Source: JAMLIN01 sp041676645
Lineage (GTDB): Bacteria; Pseudomonadota; Gammaproteobacteria; Burkholderiales; Burkholderiaceae_E
DNA length: 14,128 bases
Direction: 5' to 3'
Assembly: GCA_041676645.1 (NCBI GenBank)
Contig: JBAYRO010000087.1
Location: 1 to 14,128 of the forward strand
Under the pieces are notes generated by a model, which was not told the origin of the DNA, did not search any database, and saw only the letters and a program-made list of their open reading frames with translations. Shown here one piece after another: positions 7,320 to 14,128 of the stretch (position 1 is its first letter; each line of letters begins with the position of its first letter). A program made the position numbers and the translations under genes.

Positions 7320-7485
7320 GAACCTGTGAACGAACCCCCCGCGCCCGCTCGTCACGCCATGGTGGCCCCGCTCATCGTTGCAAATGCTCGCCATGTCGCT
7401 CGACATGGCTGTGCTTTGCGCCTCGATCGGAACCCCCCTGGCGCGCCGCTCGGACGCGTTCGATTCATTCACAGGTTCTGAGGGC
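7313..7485. mobile_element. MITE-like non-coding element with terminal inverted repeats
   Basis: The left arm 7313-7334 and the right arm 7464-7485 are inverted repeats of 22 bp with two mismatches; the agaacctgtgaa part is exact. The inside is non-coding. It contains a perfect 9-bp-stem hairpin gccatgtcg-ct-cgacatggc (7390-7409) and two near-direct repeats starting gaacccccc (7332 and 7430). CTGA borders the arms on both sides (7316-7319 and 7478-7481) and may be a target duplication. The element fills the gap between the convergent terC and chaC ends, and the terC TGA lies within the left arm. It could be a miniature inverted-repeat transposable element or a large structured bidirectional terminator. 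Confidence 0.55.
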
Positions 7486-7494
7486 CCGCGCGCT

Positions 7495-8082
7495 TCAGCA
7501 GGCTTGCAGTCGTAGCCGCTGCACGAGGGCGGCGAGCCGGTCGTCGCGCACCCCGTGGCTGCGCAGCGCTTCCCAGGTGTTGATCGCGTAGTCGCGATTG
7601 GGGCCGCGGCGTCCGTGGCAGACGCCGACCTGCGCGAGGATCTCCTCGTCGGAGAGTAGGGCATAAGAGGGCAGCGAGCGGTCCGCGACGAAAGCGAGCG
7701 CTCGCACGCTGGGGCCGTGCGCAAGCTGTACCCGCAAAATCCGCGGCAGGTAGACGCGGTCCGATTCGGCCGGCATCTCGCGGGCATAGAGATGCTCGAG
7801 CGATTCCACGCGCCGGTCGGGATCGAGATGCTGGGCCATGCCCATGCAGCTGCCGCCGCGGTCCAGGCCCAGCACCAGCCCGGGCTGTTCGGGGGTGCCG
7901 CGATAGAGGGTGGAACGGATGCAGAAGGCCCGGTGGTAGCCATGGATCCGGCCCGGCTCGATCCGGGTGACGGCCATGTCGCCGGGATCCCAGATCAGCG
8001 AGCCATAGGCGAAGACCCAGTCGACATCGATCTCGGCCGGCGCCGGAATCCGGTTCGTCGTCTTCGCGGATGCTCCGCTCAC
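7495..8082 (-). CDS. chaC: ChaC-family gamma-glutamylcyclotransferase
   Basis: A 195-residue cytoplasmic enzyme of the ChaC family, expected to cleave glutathione to 5-oxoproline and Cys-Gly. Visible marks are the substrate-binding loop VFAYGSLIWDPG (YGSL at 26-29), GRIHGYHRAFC, the STLYRGTPEQPGLVLGLDRGG segment, and LYAREM with Glu102 as the probable catalytic glutamate. The C-terminal GRRGPNRDYAINT is also typical of ChaC. Length is normal. The start is a GTG (minus strand, 8082-8080) only 6 bases after the topB stop, in the same reading frame. No strong ribosome-binding site is seen, so reinitiation after topB is likely. A downstream in-frame start would cut the conserved VFAYGSL region. 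Confidence 0.92.
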   Translation of the reverse strand: MSGASAKTTNRIPAPAEIDVDWVFAYGSLIWDPGDMAVTRIEPGRIHGYHRAFCIRSTLYRGTPEQPGLVLGLDRGGSCMGMAQHLDPDRRVESLEHLYAREMPAESDRVYLPRILRVQLAHGPSVRALAFVADRSLPSYALLSDEEILAQVGVCHGRRGPNRDYAINTWEALRSHGVRDDRLAALVQRLRLQAC

Positions 8083-8088
8083 CGGCTC

Positions 8089-10788
8089 TCAGGCGTCGCT
8101 GGTTTCGCCACTGGCGGCCTGCGTGGCCGCGGACTTGGCACTGGCCACCTTCTTCGCGGCGGCCTTTTTCGCAGCCGGTTTCTTCGCCGCCTTCTTCGCC
8201 GCGGGCTTCTTCGCGGCCTTGCCTTTCGCCCCGGCCTTCCCGGCGGCGGCTTCGCCGCCGGTCTCGGCACCGGCCTTCGCCTTCGTGTCGGCCTTCGCCT
8301 TGGCGGCGCCCTTCGCACCCGCCTTGGCGGGCCTCGGCTCGAACTCGAAGCCGACCTTGCCGTCCGGTCCGCGCACCAGGAACGCCTTGAACTTGCGCCG
8401 GGTCCGCATCGAGACGAAGCCCGGCAGCAGGTCGGTGCGGCCCTCGGCGAGCAGCTTGCGGACCTGCTCGGGTGCGATCTCCTGCTGCAGGATGATCTTG
8501 CCGGTCGAGAAGTCGCAGCTGCGTTGCGGGCCGACCGAGCGTTCGCAGACGTATTTCAGGCCGTGCTCGAAGACCCGCGCACCGCATTTCGGGCAGGCGC
8601 CCAAGGCCTCGGCTCCCGAAAAATCGACCGGCTCGGCGTCGTCGGCATCATCGTTCTGGCCGAAGTCGAACTCCAGCTTGTGCTCGGGGGTGATCTTCAG
8701 GATGGCGGCGAAAGGCCGGCCGATCCGGCTGCGAAAACCCTGCAGGGGGCCCAGCGTCTTTTCGGTGAGCAGGGTCTCGACCTCGTCGATCTCGAACTGC
8801 CGCCCGCCCGGGATCTTGGTGATCGAGAAATCGCAGTCCGGGCTGGTGCAGGCGAAACGCTTGTAGTTCTCCTTCACGACGCCACCGCATTTCGGACAGG
8901 GGGTCCGCAGGGTGGCGTAGTCACCGGGAACGGTGTCGGCGCCGTAGTTCTTGGCCCGCGCGACGATGCTGCGGGTCATCTCCTGGATCTCGCGCATGAA
9001 TTCATCGCGATCGAGCTGGCCGTGTTCCATCTGGGCCAGCTTCTGCTCCCAGCCGCCAGTGAGCTCCGGCATCGTCAGCTCGGTGACCCCGAGGCCGCGC
9101 AGCAAGGTCATCAGCTGGGTCGCCTTGGCGGTCGGCAGGAGCTCGCGGCCCTCGCGCAGCAGGTAGTTCTCGGCGATCAGGCCCTCGATGATGGCCGCCC
9201 GGGTCGCCGGCGTGCCCAGGCCCTTCTCGGCCATGGCTTCGCGCAGCTCGTCGTCCTCGAGCAGCTTGCCCGCACCCTCCATCGCCGAAAGCAGCGTGGC
9301 TTCCGTGTATCGCGCCGGCGGCCGGGTGGCGAGGTCGCGGATCTCGATCTCATTGGTATGTGCGCGCTCACCTTCCGCCACGGCTACCAGGGTCTTGTCG
9401 TTTTCCTCGCCATCGGTGCTGCTCGCCGCTTTCTGGTAGATGGCCAGCCAGCCGGCGTTGACCATGACCCGGCCTTCGGTTTTGAATAAGTGAGTGGACA
9501 CTTCCGTGATCCGGGTGGTAACCCGGAATTCCGCGGAAGGGTAGAAGATCGCGAGGAAGCGTCGCAGTACCAGGTCGTAGAGGCGGCTTTCCGCATCCGA
9601 GAGATTGCCCGGTGGCTGCAAGGTCGGGATGATGGCGAAGTGATCGGACACTTTCTTGTTGTTGAACACCCGCCGGTTCGGCCTGACCCAGCCTTCGCGC
9701 AGGATCTCGCTCGCGAAAGGGCCGATTCCGGGGGCGTTCGACAGCGCCTTCATGGTCTCGCGAACCGTGTCGATGTAGTCCTCGGGCAGGGCGCGGGAAT
9801 CGGTCCGGGGATAGGTGAGTACCTTGTGACGCTCGTAGAGCGACTGCGCCAGGGCGAGCGTCGTCTTGGCCGAAAAGCCGAAGCGGGAGTTCGCCTCGCG
9901 CTGCAGGCTGGTCAGGTCGAACAGCAGCGGCGGCGCCTGGGTCGAGGGCTTGGTCTCCTCGGTGATCGAACCCGACTGGCCCTGGCAGGCCGCGGCGATC
10001 GCTTCGGCCTGGGCACGCTCCCAGATCCGCTCGGCCCGGCCTTCCGGATCATCGCCCTTGCGGAATTGCGCGTCGTACCAGCGCCCGGCATAGGGGCCGG
10101 CGGCGACGCCGAACTGGGCGTGGACTTCGTAATAGGGGCGCGAGACGAAGCGCTTGATCTTCTCCTCGCGTACCACCACGATCGCCAGGGTCGGGGTCTG
10201 GACCCGGCCGACGGTGGTCAGGTAGAAGCCGCCGTCGCGCGAATTGAAGGCGGTCATGGCGCGGGTGCCGTTGATGCCGACGAGCCAGTCGGCCTCGGAG
10301 CGGCAGCGGGCGGCGTCGGCCAGCGGCTGCATGTCGGAATCGTCGCGCAGCTTCTCGAAGGCTTCGCGAATCGCGCTCTGGGTCATCGACTGCAGCCAGA
10401 GCCTCTTGATCGGCTGCCTGGCCTTCGCGTCCTGGACGATCAGCCGGAAGATCAGCTCGCCCTCGCGGCCCGCGTCGCAGGCGTTGATCAGGGTCGTGAC
10501 ATCCTTGCGCCGGATCAGCCGGCGCAGCAGCTTGAGCCGTTCCTCGCCCTTCTTGATCGGGTTGAGATCGAAGTGCGGCGGAATCACCGGCAGGTTCGCG
10601 AAGGACCATTTCCCCCGCTTGACTTCGACATCGTCGGGCGCCTTGATCTCGAGCAGGTGGCCGACAGCGGACGACAGCACATAGTCGTCGGACTCGAAAT
10701 AGTCGCCGTGGCGAGTGAAACCGCCGAGCGCCCGCGCGATGTCGGCGGCGACTGAGGGCTTCTCGGCGATGATCAGGGCTTTGCTCAT
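8089..10788 (-). CDS. topB: DNA topoisomerase III (type IA) with Lys/Ala-rich tail
   Basis: An 899-residue type IA topoisomerase that relaxes negative supercoils and decatenates DNA through a single-strand break and a 5'-phosphotyrosine link. The N-terminal Toprim domain starts with KALIIAEKPSVAADIARALG (Glu9) and includes DAGREGE at 105-111, the form usual in bacterial TopB. The catalytic tyrosine is Tyr326 in VLTYPRTDS. RVQTPTLA at 195-202 and GLGTPATRA at 523-531 are further type IA motifs. Two zinc-ribbon-like four-cysteine clusters follow (Cys631/634/647/652 and Cys732/735/748/758). Residues about 820-899 form a histone-H1-like Lys/Ala tail that probably binds DNA. MSKAL at 10788 is the standard start, with a poor ribosome-binding site. 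It lies between dprA and chaC on the same strand, 82 bases after dprA. Confidence 0.95.
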   Translation of the reverse strand: MSKALIIAEKPSVAADIARALGGFTRHGDYFESDDYVLSSAVGHLLEIKAPDDVEVKRGKWSFANLPVIPPHFDLNPIKKGEERLKLLRRLIRRKDVTTLINACDAGREGELIFRLIVQDAKARQPIKRLWLQSMTQSAIREAFEKLRDDSDMQPLADAARCRSEADWLVGINGTRAMTAFNSRDGGFYLTTVGRVQTPTLAIVVVREEKIKRFVSRPYYEVHAQFGVAAGPYAGRWYDAQFRKGDDPEGRAERIWERAQAEAIAAACQGQSGSITEETKPSTQAPPLLFDLTSLQREANSRFGFSAKTTLALAQSLYERHKVLTYPRTDSRALPEDYIDTVRETMKALSNAPGIGPFASEILREGWVRPNRRVFNNKKVSDHFAIIPTLQPPGNLSDAESRLYDLVLRRFLAIFYPSAEFRVTTRITEVSTHLFKTEGRVMVNAGWLAIYQKAASSTDGEENDKTLVAVAEGERAHTNEIEIRDLATRPPARYTEATLLSAMEGAGKLLEDDELREAMAEKGLGTPATRAAIIEGLIAENYLLREGRELLPTAKATQLMTLLRGLGVTELTMPELTGGWEQKLAQMEHGQLDRDEFMREIQEMTRSIVARAKNYGADTVPGDYATLRTPCPKCGGVVKENYKRFACTSPDCDFSITKIPGGRQFEIDEVETLLTEKTLGPLQGFRSRIGRPFAAILKITPEHKLEFDFGQNDDADDAEPVDFSGAEALGACPKCGARVFEHGLKYVCERSVGPQRSCDFSTGKIILQQEIAPEQVRKLLAEGRTDLLPGFVSMRTRRKFKAFLVRGPDGKVGFEFEPRPAKAGAKGAAKAKADTKAKAGAETGGEAAAGKAGAKGKAAKKPAAKKAAKKPAAKKAAAKKVASAKSAATQAASGETSDA

Positions 10789-10870
10789 GGGGCGGGGAAC
10801 TCTTTGGAACGGGCGCCGGCGAATCGGCTGGCGGCCAGGTCGACCCCGGGTCGGACCCGGGGGCGGCCCA
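10789..10870 (-). other. dprA-topB intergenic gap with GC hairpin
   Basis: The 82-base gap holds a perfect 8-bp stem, ccccgggt-cgg-acccgggg (10844-10862), starting 8 bases beyond the dprA stop. There is no T-run, so full termination is doubtful; RNA stability or partial attenuation is more likely. No DUF494 (smg) gene, often seen between dprA and the topoisomerase gene in relatives, can fit here. Confidence 0.45.
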
Positions 10871-12214
10871 TCATACGGGCCGGTCGACGCGGCGTGCAAC
10901 TCGGGCCGACCGATCCGGCTGGCCGACCCCGGCGGCGAGGTGGTCGGGGCGGCAGCGCTGGTAGCGGCCGTCGGCGAGTCGTTCGACCCGCCCGGCCAGC
11001 TCGAGCTCGCACAGGGCGGCAAGCAGCGTCGACACCGCGAATCCCAGCCGCTGCGCGAGTTCGTCGAGGCTCGCGGGATGCCAGTCGAGGCCGGCGAGCG
11101 TGGCCGCGGCGGCCGGGCCACCGGTGTCTTCCTCGTGCGCCGCGGCCGCCGTCGGCCCGCCGGGGAAGCCCGGCATGGCCCCGCTCGCGGCCGGGGTTTG
11201 CGCGGCCATTGCCGCGCCGTCTTCCGGAGGGCGCGGCGCCACCGGGGGGCGGAGCGCCGCGGGGATCTCGTCGCGGATGTCGGCCAGCTCCTCGACCAGG
11301 CAGGCGCCCTGGCGGATCAGCCAGTGGCAGCCGTGCGAAAGGGGAGAGTGGACCGAGCCGGGAACCGCGAAGACCTCCCGCCCGAGATCGGCGGCCTGCC
11401 GCGCGGTGATCAACGAGCCGCTGCGCCGGGCCGCCTCGACCACCAGCACGCCCCGCGAATGCGCGGCGATCAGCCGGTTGCGCCGGGGGAAGTTCGACCG
11501 CAGGGCCGGCGTACCGAGCGGGAACTCGGAAACGATGGCGCCGGTGGCGGCGATCCGCGCGGCCAGCTCCCGGTGTCGCGCCGGGTAGACGAGGTCGAGC
11601 CCGGTACCCACGAAGGCGATCGTCCGGCCGTCGGCACCGAGGGCGCCGGCATGGGCGGCGGCGTCGATGCCCTGGGCGAGGCCGCTGGCGACGGCCCAGC
11701 CTTCGCCGACCAGGCCGGCGGCGAAATCCCTGGCGCTGCGCATGCCGCCGGCGCTCGCATGGCGCGAGCCGACGATCGCGATGGCCGGCGCGGCCAGGGC
11801 TTCGAGCCGGCCCTGCACCATGACGCAGGGCGGCGGATCGGCGAGGCACAGCCAGGTGGACGGGTAGGCCGGATCGTCGAGCCTGAGCAGCTGGCGGTCG
11901 GGTTCGGCCGCCAGCCAGGCGAGGCTGCGCGCCACCCGTTCCTCGCGCGCGGGATCGGCCGCGACGATGCGGGTCGCGATGTCGGCGCCGAGGATTGCGG
12001 CAAGGCGTGCGGTCGGGCTCGCCAGGATGTCCGAAGGCGCACCGATGGTGCGCAGCAGGTGCAGGATGCGGCCCGGGCCCAGCCCGTCAACGAGGGCGAG
12101 TCGCAGCCAGTCGGCTGCATCGGGGTCCGGTAGCCGGCGGCTTGTCGCGCGGGATGGACCTGGCCGCGCGGGCGCTGCCGGAGGGAGGGGGGCGGGGGTG
12201 GCTTCGGGCGGCAT
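10871..12214 (-). CDS. dprA: DNA-processing protein DprA (Smf)
   Basis: A 447-residue cytoplasmic protein that binds incoming single-stranded DNA and loads RecA during natural transformation. A Pro/Ala-rich start (1-30) is followed by a helical SAM-like region (33-100) with GLGPGRILHLL. The Rossmann-like DprA core (about 110-320) shows AIVGSRHASAGG at 146-157, ASGLAQGIDAAAHAGAL, GTGLDLVYPARH, SEFPLGT, FPRRNRLIAA and GSLITARQA. A Pro/Ala/Gly linker (about 320-375) leads to a C-terminal winged-helix-like domain (378-425). Length is somewhat above the usual 360-400 because of the linker and tails. The ATG at 12214 lies directly against a GC hairpin and has no clear ribosome-binding site, so the start is less certain than the gene. 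It follows the LysM gene after 38 bases. Confidence 0.94.
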   Translation of the reverse strand: MPPEATPAPLPPAAPARPGPSRATSRRLPDPDAADWLRLALVDGLGPGRILHLLRTIGAPSDILASPTARLAAILGADIATRIVAADPAREERVARSLAWLAAEPDRQLLRLDDPAYPSTWLCLADPPPCVMVQGRLEALAAPAIAIVGSRHASAGGMRSARDFAAGLVGEGWAVASGLAQGIDAAAHAGALGADGRTIAFVGTGLDLVYPARHRELAARIAATGAIVSEFPLGTPALRSNFPRRNRLIAAHSRGVLVVEAARRSGSLITARQAADLGREVFAVPGSVHSPLSHGCHWLIRQGACLVEELADIRDEIPAALRPPVAPRPPEDGAAMAAQTPAASGAMPGFPGGPTAAAAHEEDTGGPAAAATLAGLDWHPASLDELAQRLGFAVSTLLAALCELELAGRVERLADGRYQRCRPDHLAAGVGQPDRSARVARRVDRPV

Positions 12215-12236
12215 CGCGGGCGCCGGGGCGCCCGCG
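12215..12236. other. 22-bp GC hairpin abutting the dprA start
   Basis: Bases 12215-12224 and 12227-12236 are perfect inverted repeats of 10 bp with a 2-base centre, entirely G and C. The hairpin begins at the base next to the assigned dprA ATG and ends 16 bases past the LysM-gene stop. It may end or slow transcription from the LysM gene, or hide the dprA ribosome-binding region. No T-run is present. Confidence 0.55.
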
Positions 12237-12252
12237 TGCGACGCGCCGGGAA

Positions 12253-13344
12253 TCAGGGGTTGGCGACCACGTCGCCGACCGAGATCGGCTGCGACGCTTC
12301 CATCACCAGACCATAGGCGATGTTCTCGAAGGAACGGAAGACCATCAGATGGCCGACTCTTTCGTCGGGCAGGGTGATCTTCTCGTTGTTCTGCTCACGA
12401 TCGACCACGGTGCGCCCGCGCAGGCGGATCTCGAGCACATGGCCTTCGTCGATGCCCGCGGCCAGGCCGCGGTTGATCGCGACCACGCTGTTGCGTCCGA
12501 CCTGGGTGACCCCCCGGTAGACGTTCACGATCCTGCCCTCGATCTCGGCCTCGGGGGCCCGGGGCACGAAATTGAGCGGCCCGCCCTTGACCGCCGGCAT
12601 CAGCCGGTCGCCGACGCCGACTTCCTCGGTGACGCTGGTCAGGCGCAGCGTCGCCGGATCACCGACCCGCTCGAGCTGCGCGCCGCCCACGAACAGCGCC
12701 TCGTAGGCGATCGGCTTGCGGGTATCGGGATCGAGGACCGGCTTGGCCCGGCGGTAGATATGCCACTCGGCCTGCGCTTCGTCCTCGATGCCGCGCACAT
12801 AGGCGAGGTCGCCGCGGCCGAGGTAGACCCGGCCTTCCTGGGTCGCGATGATGCGCGGGTTGGTGGCGAGGTCGCTTTCCTCGACGATCAGGGGGCGGTT
12901 CAGGAAGGGCGCGATGGCGGCGGTATCCAGGGTCGGGACCGCATCGCGCTCCAGGGGTTCGGCGCGCACCATGGGTTGCAGCCTGACGGTGCCGCCACCG
13001 GCGCCCGCACCGCCGCCGCCATCGACATTCGAGCCGGTACCGATGTGCCGGGCGAGCCGCAGCCGCGGTTCGGCGCCACTGCGATCGAGCAGGACCACGT
13101 CGCCCGGATAGATCCAGTGCGGATCGCGGATCGACTCGCGGTTCAGGTCCCAGATCTCGGGCCAGCGCCAGGGTTTCTCGAGGAAGCGCCCGGAGATGTC
13201 CCAGAGGGTGTCGCCCTTGACCACGACGTAGCGCTCGGGCGCCTGCGGAGAGATTTCCAGCGGCGGAGTCGCCTGCTGGGCAGACACCGCCGCCGCGACG
13301 CTCAGTCCGGCGGCGGCGATAAACCGCATGATAAAATTGGTCAT
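12253..13344 (-). CDS. LysM-domain exported protein
   Basis: A 363-residue protein with a Sec signal peptide (about 1-22, ending VSAQQ) and one N-terminal LysM domain (about 38-87), RYVVVKGDTLWDISGRFLEK followed by WIYPGDVVLL. LysM domains bind the N-acetylglucosamine of peptidoglycan. A Gly-rich linker (108-118) leads to a beta-rich C-terminal region of about 240 residues without a hydrolase motif I recognise. It is probably a periplasmic cell-wall-binding protein. The ATG at 13344 is taken because it gives a complete signal peptide; the ATG at codon 6 (13329) is also possible, and neither has a strong ribosome-binding site. The gene heads the run toward dprA and is divergent from def, the arrangement seen in many Proteobacteria. 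Confidence 0.92.
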   Translation of the reverse strand: MTNFIMRFIAAAGLSVAAAVSAQQATPPLEISPQAPERYVVVKGDTLWDISGRFLEKPWRWPEIWDLNRESIRDPHWIYPGDVVLLDRSGAEPRLRLARHIGTGSNVDGGGGAGAGGGTVRLQPMVRAEPLERDAVPTLDTAAIAPFLNRPLIVEESDLATNPRIIATQEGRVYLGRGDLAYVRGIEDEAQAEWHIYRRAKPVLDPDTRKPIAYEALFVGGAQLERVGDPATLRLTSVTEEVGVGDRLMPAVKGGPLNFVPRAPEAEIEGRIVNVYRGVTQVGRNSVVAINRGLAAGIDEGHVLEIRLRGRTVVDREQNNEKITLPDERVGHLMVFRSFENIAYGLVMEASQPISVGDVVANP

Positions 13345-13510
13345 CTGCAACGAGTCCGTGGCGCCTAATCGGTTGAAGCGCTCGATTCGCCGCTTGATTC
13401 CTCGAATCCGCGCCCCATATTGCTTTTCGGGTGAGTGGATTGTGCCGAGCGCCGTCCGATACCGCAACGCGATCCACTGTCCATAACCTACCAGCGGTAG
13501 AAATCCACTG
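13345..13510. promoter_or_regulatory. Divergent promoter region between LysM gene and def
   Basis: This 166-bp gap separates two divergent starts and is less GC-rich than the coding DNA around it. I see no confident -35/-10 pair. A dyad gattcg/cgaatc lies at 13384-13408, and ATCCACT-like words recur near 13430, 13470 and 13503. Promoters for both directions must be here, but their exact positions are not supported. Confidence 0.4.
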
Positions 13511-14017
13511 ATGGCCGTACTCAAAATCCTTCGATATCCCGACGAGCGCCTGCACAAGGTGGCGCGTCCGGTCGAGCGGATCGACGAACGGATCCGCCAG
13601 CTGGTCGCCGACATGGCCGAGACCATGTACGAGGCGCCGGGCATCGGCCTGGCCGCCACCCAGGTCGACGTGCACGAGCGGGTGGTCGTCATCGATGTCT
13701 CCGAAGACCGCTCGAAGCTGCAGGTGTTCATCAATCCCGAGATCCTCGCCAGCAGCGACGACACCCAGCGCTACGAGGAAGGCTGCCTCTCGGTACCGGG
13801 CATCTACGAGGAAGTCGAACGCCCCGACCGGGTCACGGTTCGCGCGCTGGGCCTCGACGGCGAACCCTTCGTCCTCGAGGCCGAGGGCCTGCTCGCAGTC
13901 TGCATCCAGCACGAGATCGACCATCTCGACGGCCGCGTCTTCGTCCAGTACCTCTCCCGGCTCAAGCAGGGGCGCATCCGTAATCGCCTGCTCAAGCAGG
14001 ACCGCGAAGTCGCCTGA
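13511..14017 (+). CDS. def: Peptide deformylase
   Basis: A 168-residue cytoplasmic metallo-hydrolase that removes the formyl group from the N-terminal methionine of new proteins. All three family motifs are intact: motif I GIGLAATQ (44-51), motif II EEGCLSVPG (89-97) with metal-ligand Cys92, and motif III QHEIDHLDG (133-141) with metal ligands His134 and His138 and catalytic Glu135. Length matches bacterial Def. The ATG at 13511 begins the typical AVLKILRYPDERL start; the ribosome-binding site is weak. It is followed by fmt, its usual partner, but here a 54-bp palindrome separates the two. Confidence 0.97.
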   Translation: MAVLKILRYPDERLHKVARPVERIDERIRQLVADMAETMYEAPGIGLAATQVDVHERVVVIDVSEDRSKLQVFINPEILASSDDTQRYEEGCLSVPGIYEEVERPDRVTVRALGLDGEPFVLEAEGLLAVCIQHEIDHLDGRVFVQYLSRLKQGRIRNRLLKQDREVA

Positions 14018-14020
14018 GAG

Positions 14021-14074
14021 GAAATGGGGTCAGACACGATATTCGCATGCGAATATCGTGTCTGACCCCATTTC
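14021..14074. repeat. Perfect 54-bp palindrome, copy 2 of the dispersed repeat, between def and fmt
   Basis: Bases 14021-14047 are the exact reverse complement of 14048-14074, with no loop. The outer 19 bases of each arm (14022-14040 and 14055-14073) are identical to those of copy 1 at 591-642. The core 14041-14054 (attcgcatgcgaat) differs from the copy 1 core yet is also palindromic. A further 12-base piece, gaccccatttcc, repeats at 14064-14075 and 14078-14089. The palindrome begins 4 bases past the def stop and ends 15 bases before the fmt GTG. It may act as a hairpin, attenuator or insertion target. Confidence 0.95.
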
Positions 14075-14089
14075 CCGGACCCCATTTCC

Positions 14090-14128
14090 GTGAGACTGAT
14101 CTTCGCCGGCACGCCCGAGTTCGCCGCG
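14090..14128 (+). CDS. fmt: Methionyl-tRNA formyltransferase, first 13 codons (3' end outside window)
   Basis: Only the start is present. It reads MRLIFAGTPEFAA, the characteristic opening of methionyl-tRNA formyltransferase, which formylates the initiator Met-tRNA. The start is a GTG. No other usual start codon is possible, because the same frame has a TGA at 14063-14065 inside the palindrome, and ATG, GTG and TTG are absent between it and 14090. There is no evident ribosome-binding site ahead of the GTG; the bases just upstream are the tail of a repeat. It pairs functionally with def, whose product removes the formyl group later. Confidence 0.88.
   Translation, partial: MRLIFAGTPEFAA

Noticed and set aside
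10785..11849. Long alternative minus-strand frame over dprA
   Set aside because: It is Arg/Pro/Gly-rich shadow sequence with no recognisable domain, whereas the dprA frame carries all family motifs.
14024..14065. 13-codon ORF inside palindrome copy 2, starting MGSDTIFACEYRV
   Set aside because: It is produced by the repeat itself. The AGAGG upstream is too close to the ATG, and the matching frame in copy 1 gives a different, longer product, so it is unlikely to be a gene.

Overview
The window is GC-rich, densely coded bacterial chromosome. Gene order (a LysM-domain gene, dprA and a topoisomerase gene on one strand, divergent from def-fmt on the other), high GC, GTG starts and a Lys/Ala-rich topoisomerase III tail point to a proteobacterium. 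Betaproteobacteria (Burkholderiales-like) seem most likely, but no rRNA or other marker fixes the taxon. I saw no tRNA, rRNA, CRISPR array, phage gene or intact transposase. No gene-free stretch exceeds 300 bases.

Left part (1-4305), metabolic genes. The 3' part of a short-chain dehydrogenase (SDR) converges on a minus-strand pair: a fold-type II PLP dehydratase (threonine dehydratase/serine racemase-like) followed by a dienelactone-hydrolase-family gene. Divergent from the dehydratase is an iron-type alcohol dehydrogenase family gene, which overlaps the start of a DUF456 membrane-protein gene (TGATG). A perfect 25-bp-arm palindrome lies between the SDR and hydrolase ends.

Middle part (4427-7319), exported and membrane proteins. 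An unrecognised secreted protein and a secreted rhodanese-like protein with a GQYGGPP-repeat linker are joined by an ATGA overlap and look like a translationally coupled pair. A TerC-family membrane protein follows. Between the convergent ends of terC and chaC is a roughly 170-bp non-coding element with 22-bp imperfect terminal inverted repeats, resembling a MITE.

Right part (7495-14128), information processing. On the minus strand, read right to left, are a LysM-domain exported protein, dprA, topB (topoisomerase III) and chaC (gamma-glutamylcyclotransferase). def and the first 13 codons of fmt lie on the plus strand. A second copy of the left-hand palindrome, here a perfect 54-bp one, sits between def and fmt, 15 bp from the fmt GTG start.

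The most interesting signal is the palindrome family. Both copies share a 19-bp outer arm, but their central cores differ and each core is itself palindromic. This fits a REP/RAYT-like or other dispersed hairpin element under selection for structure. The secreted coiled-protein/rhodanese pair is the best candidate for an undescribed protein system, but its function cannot be read from the sequence.
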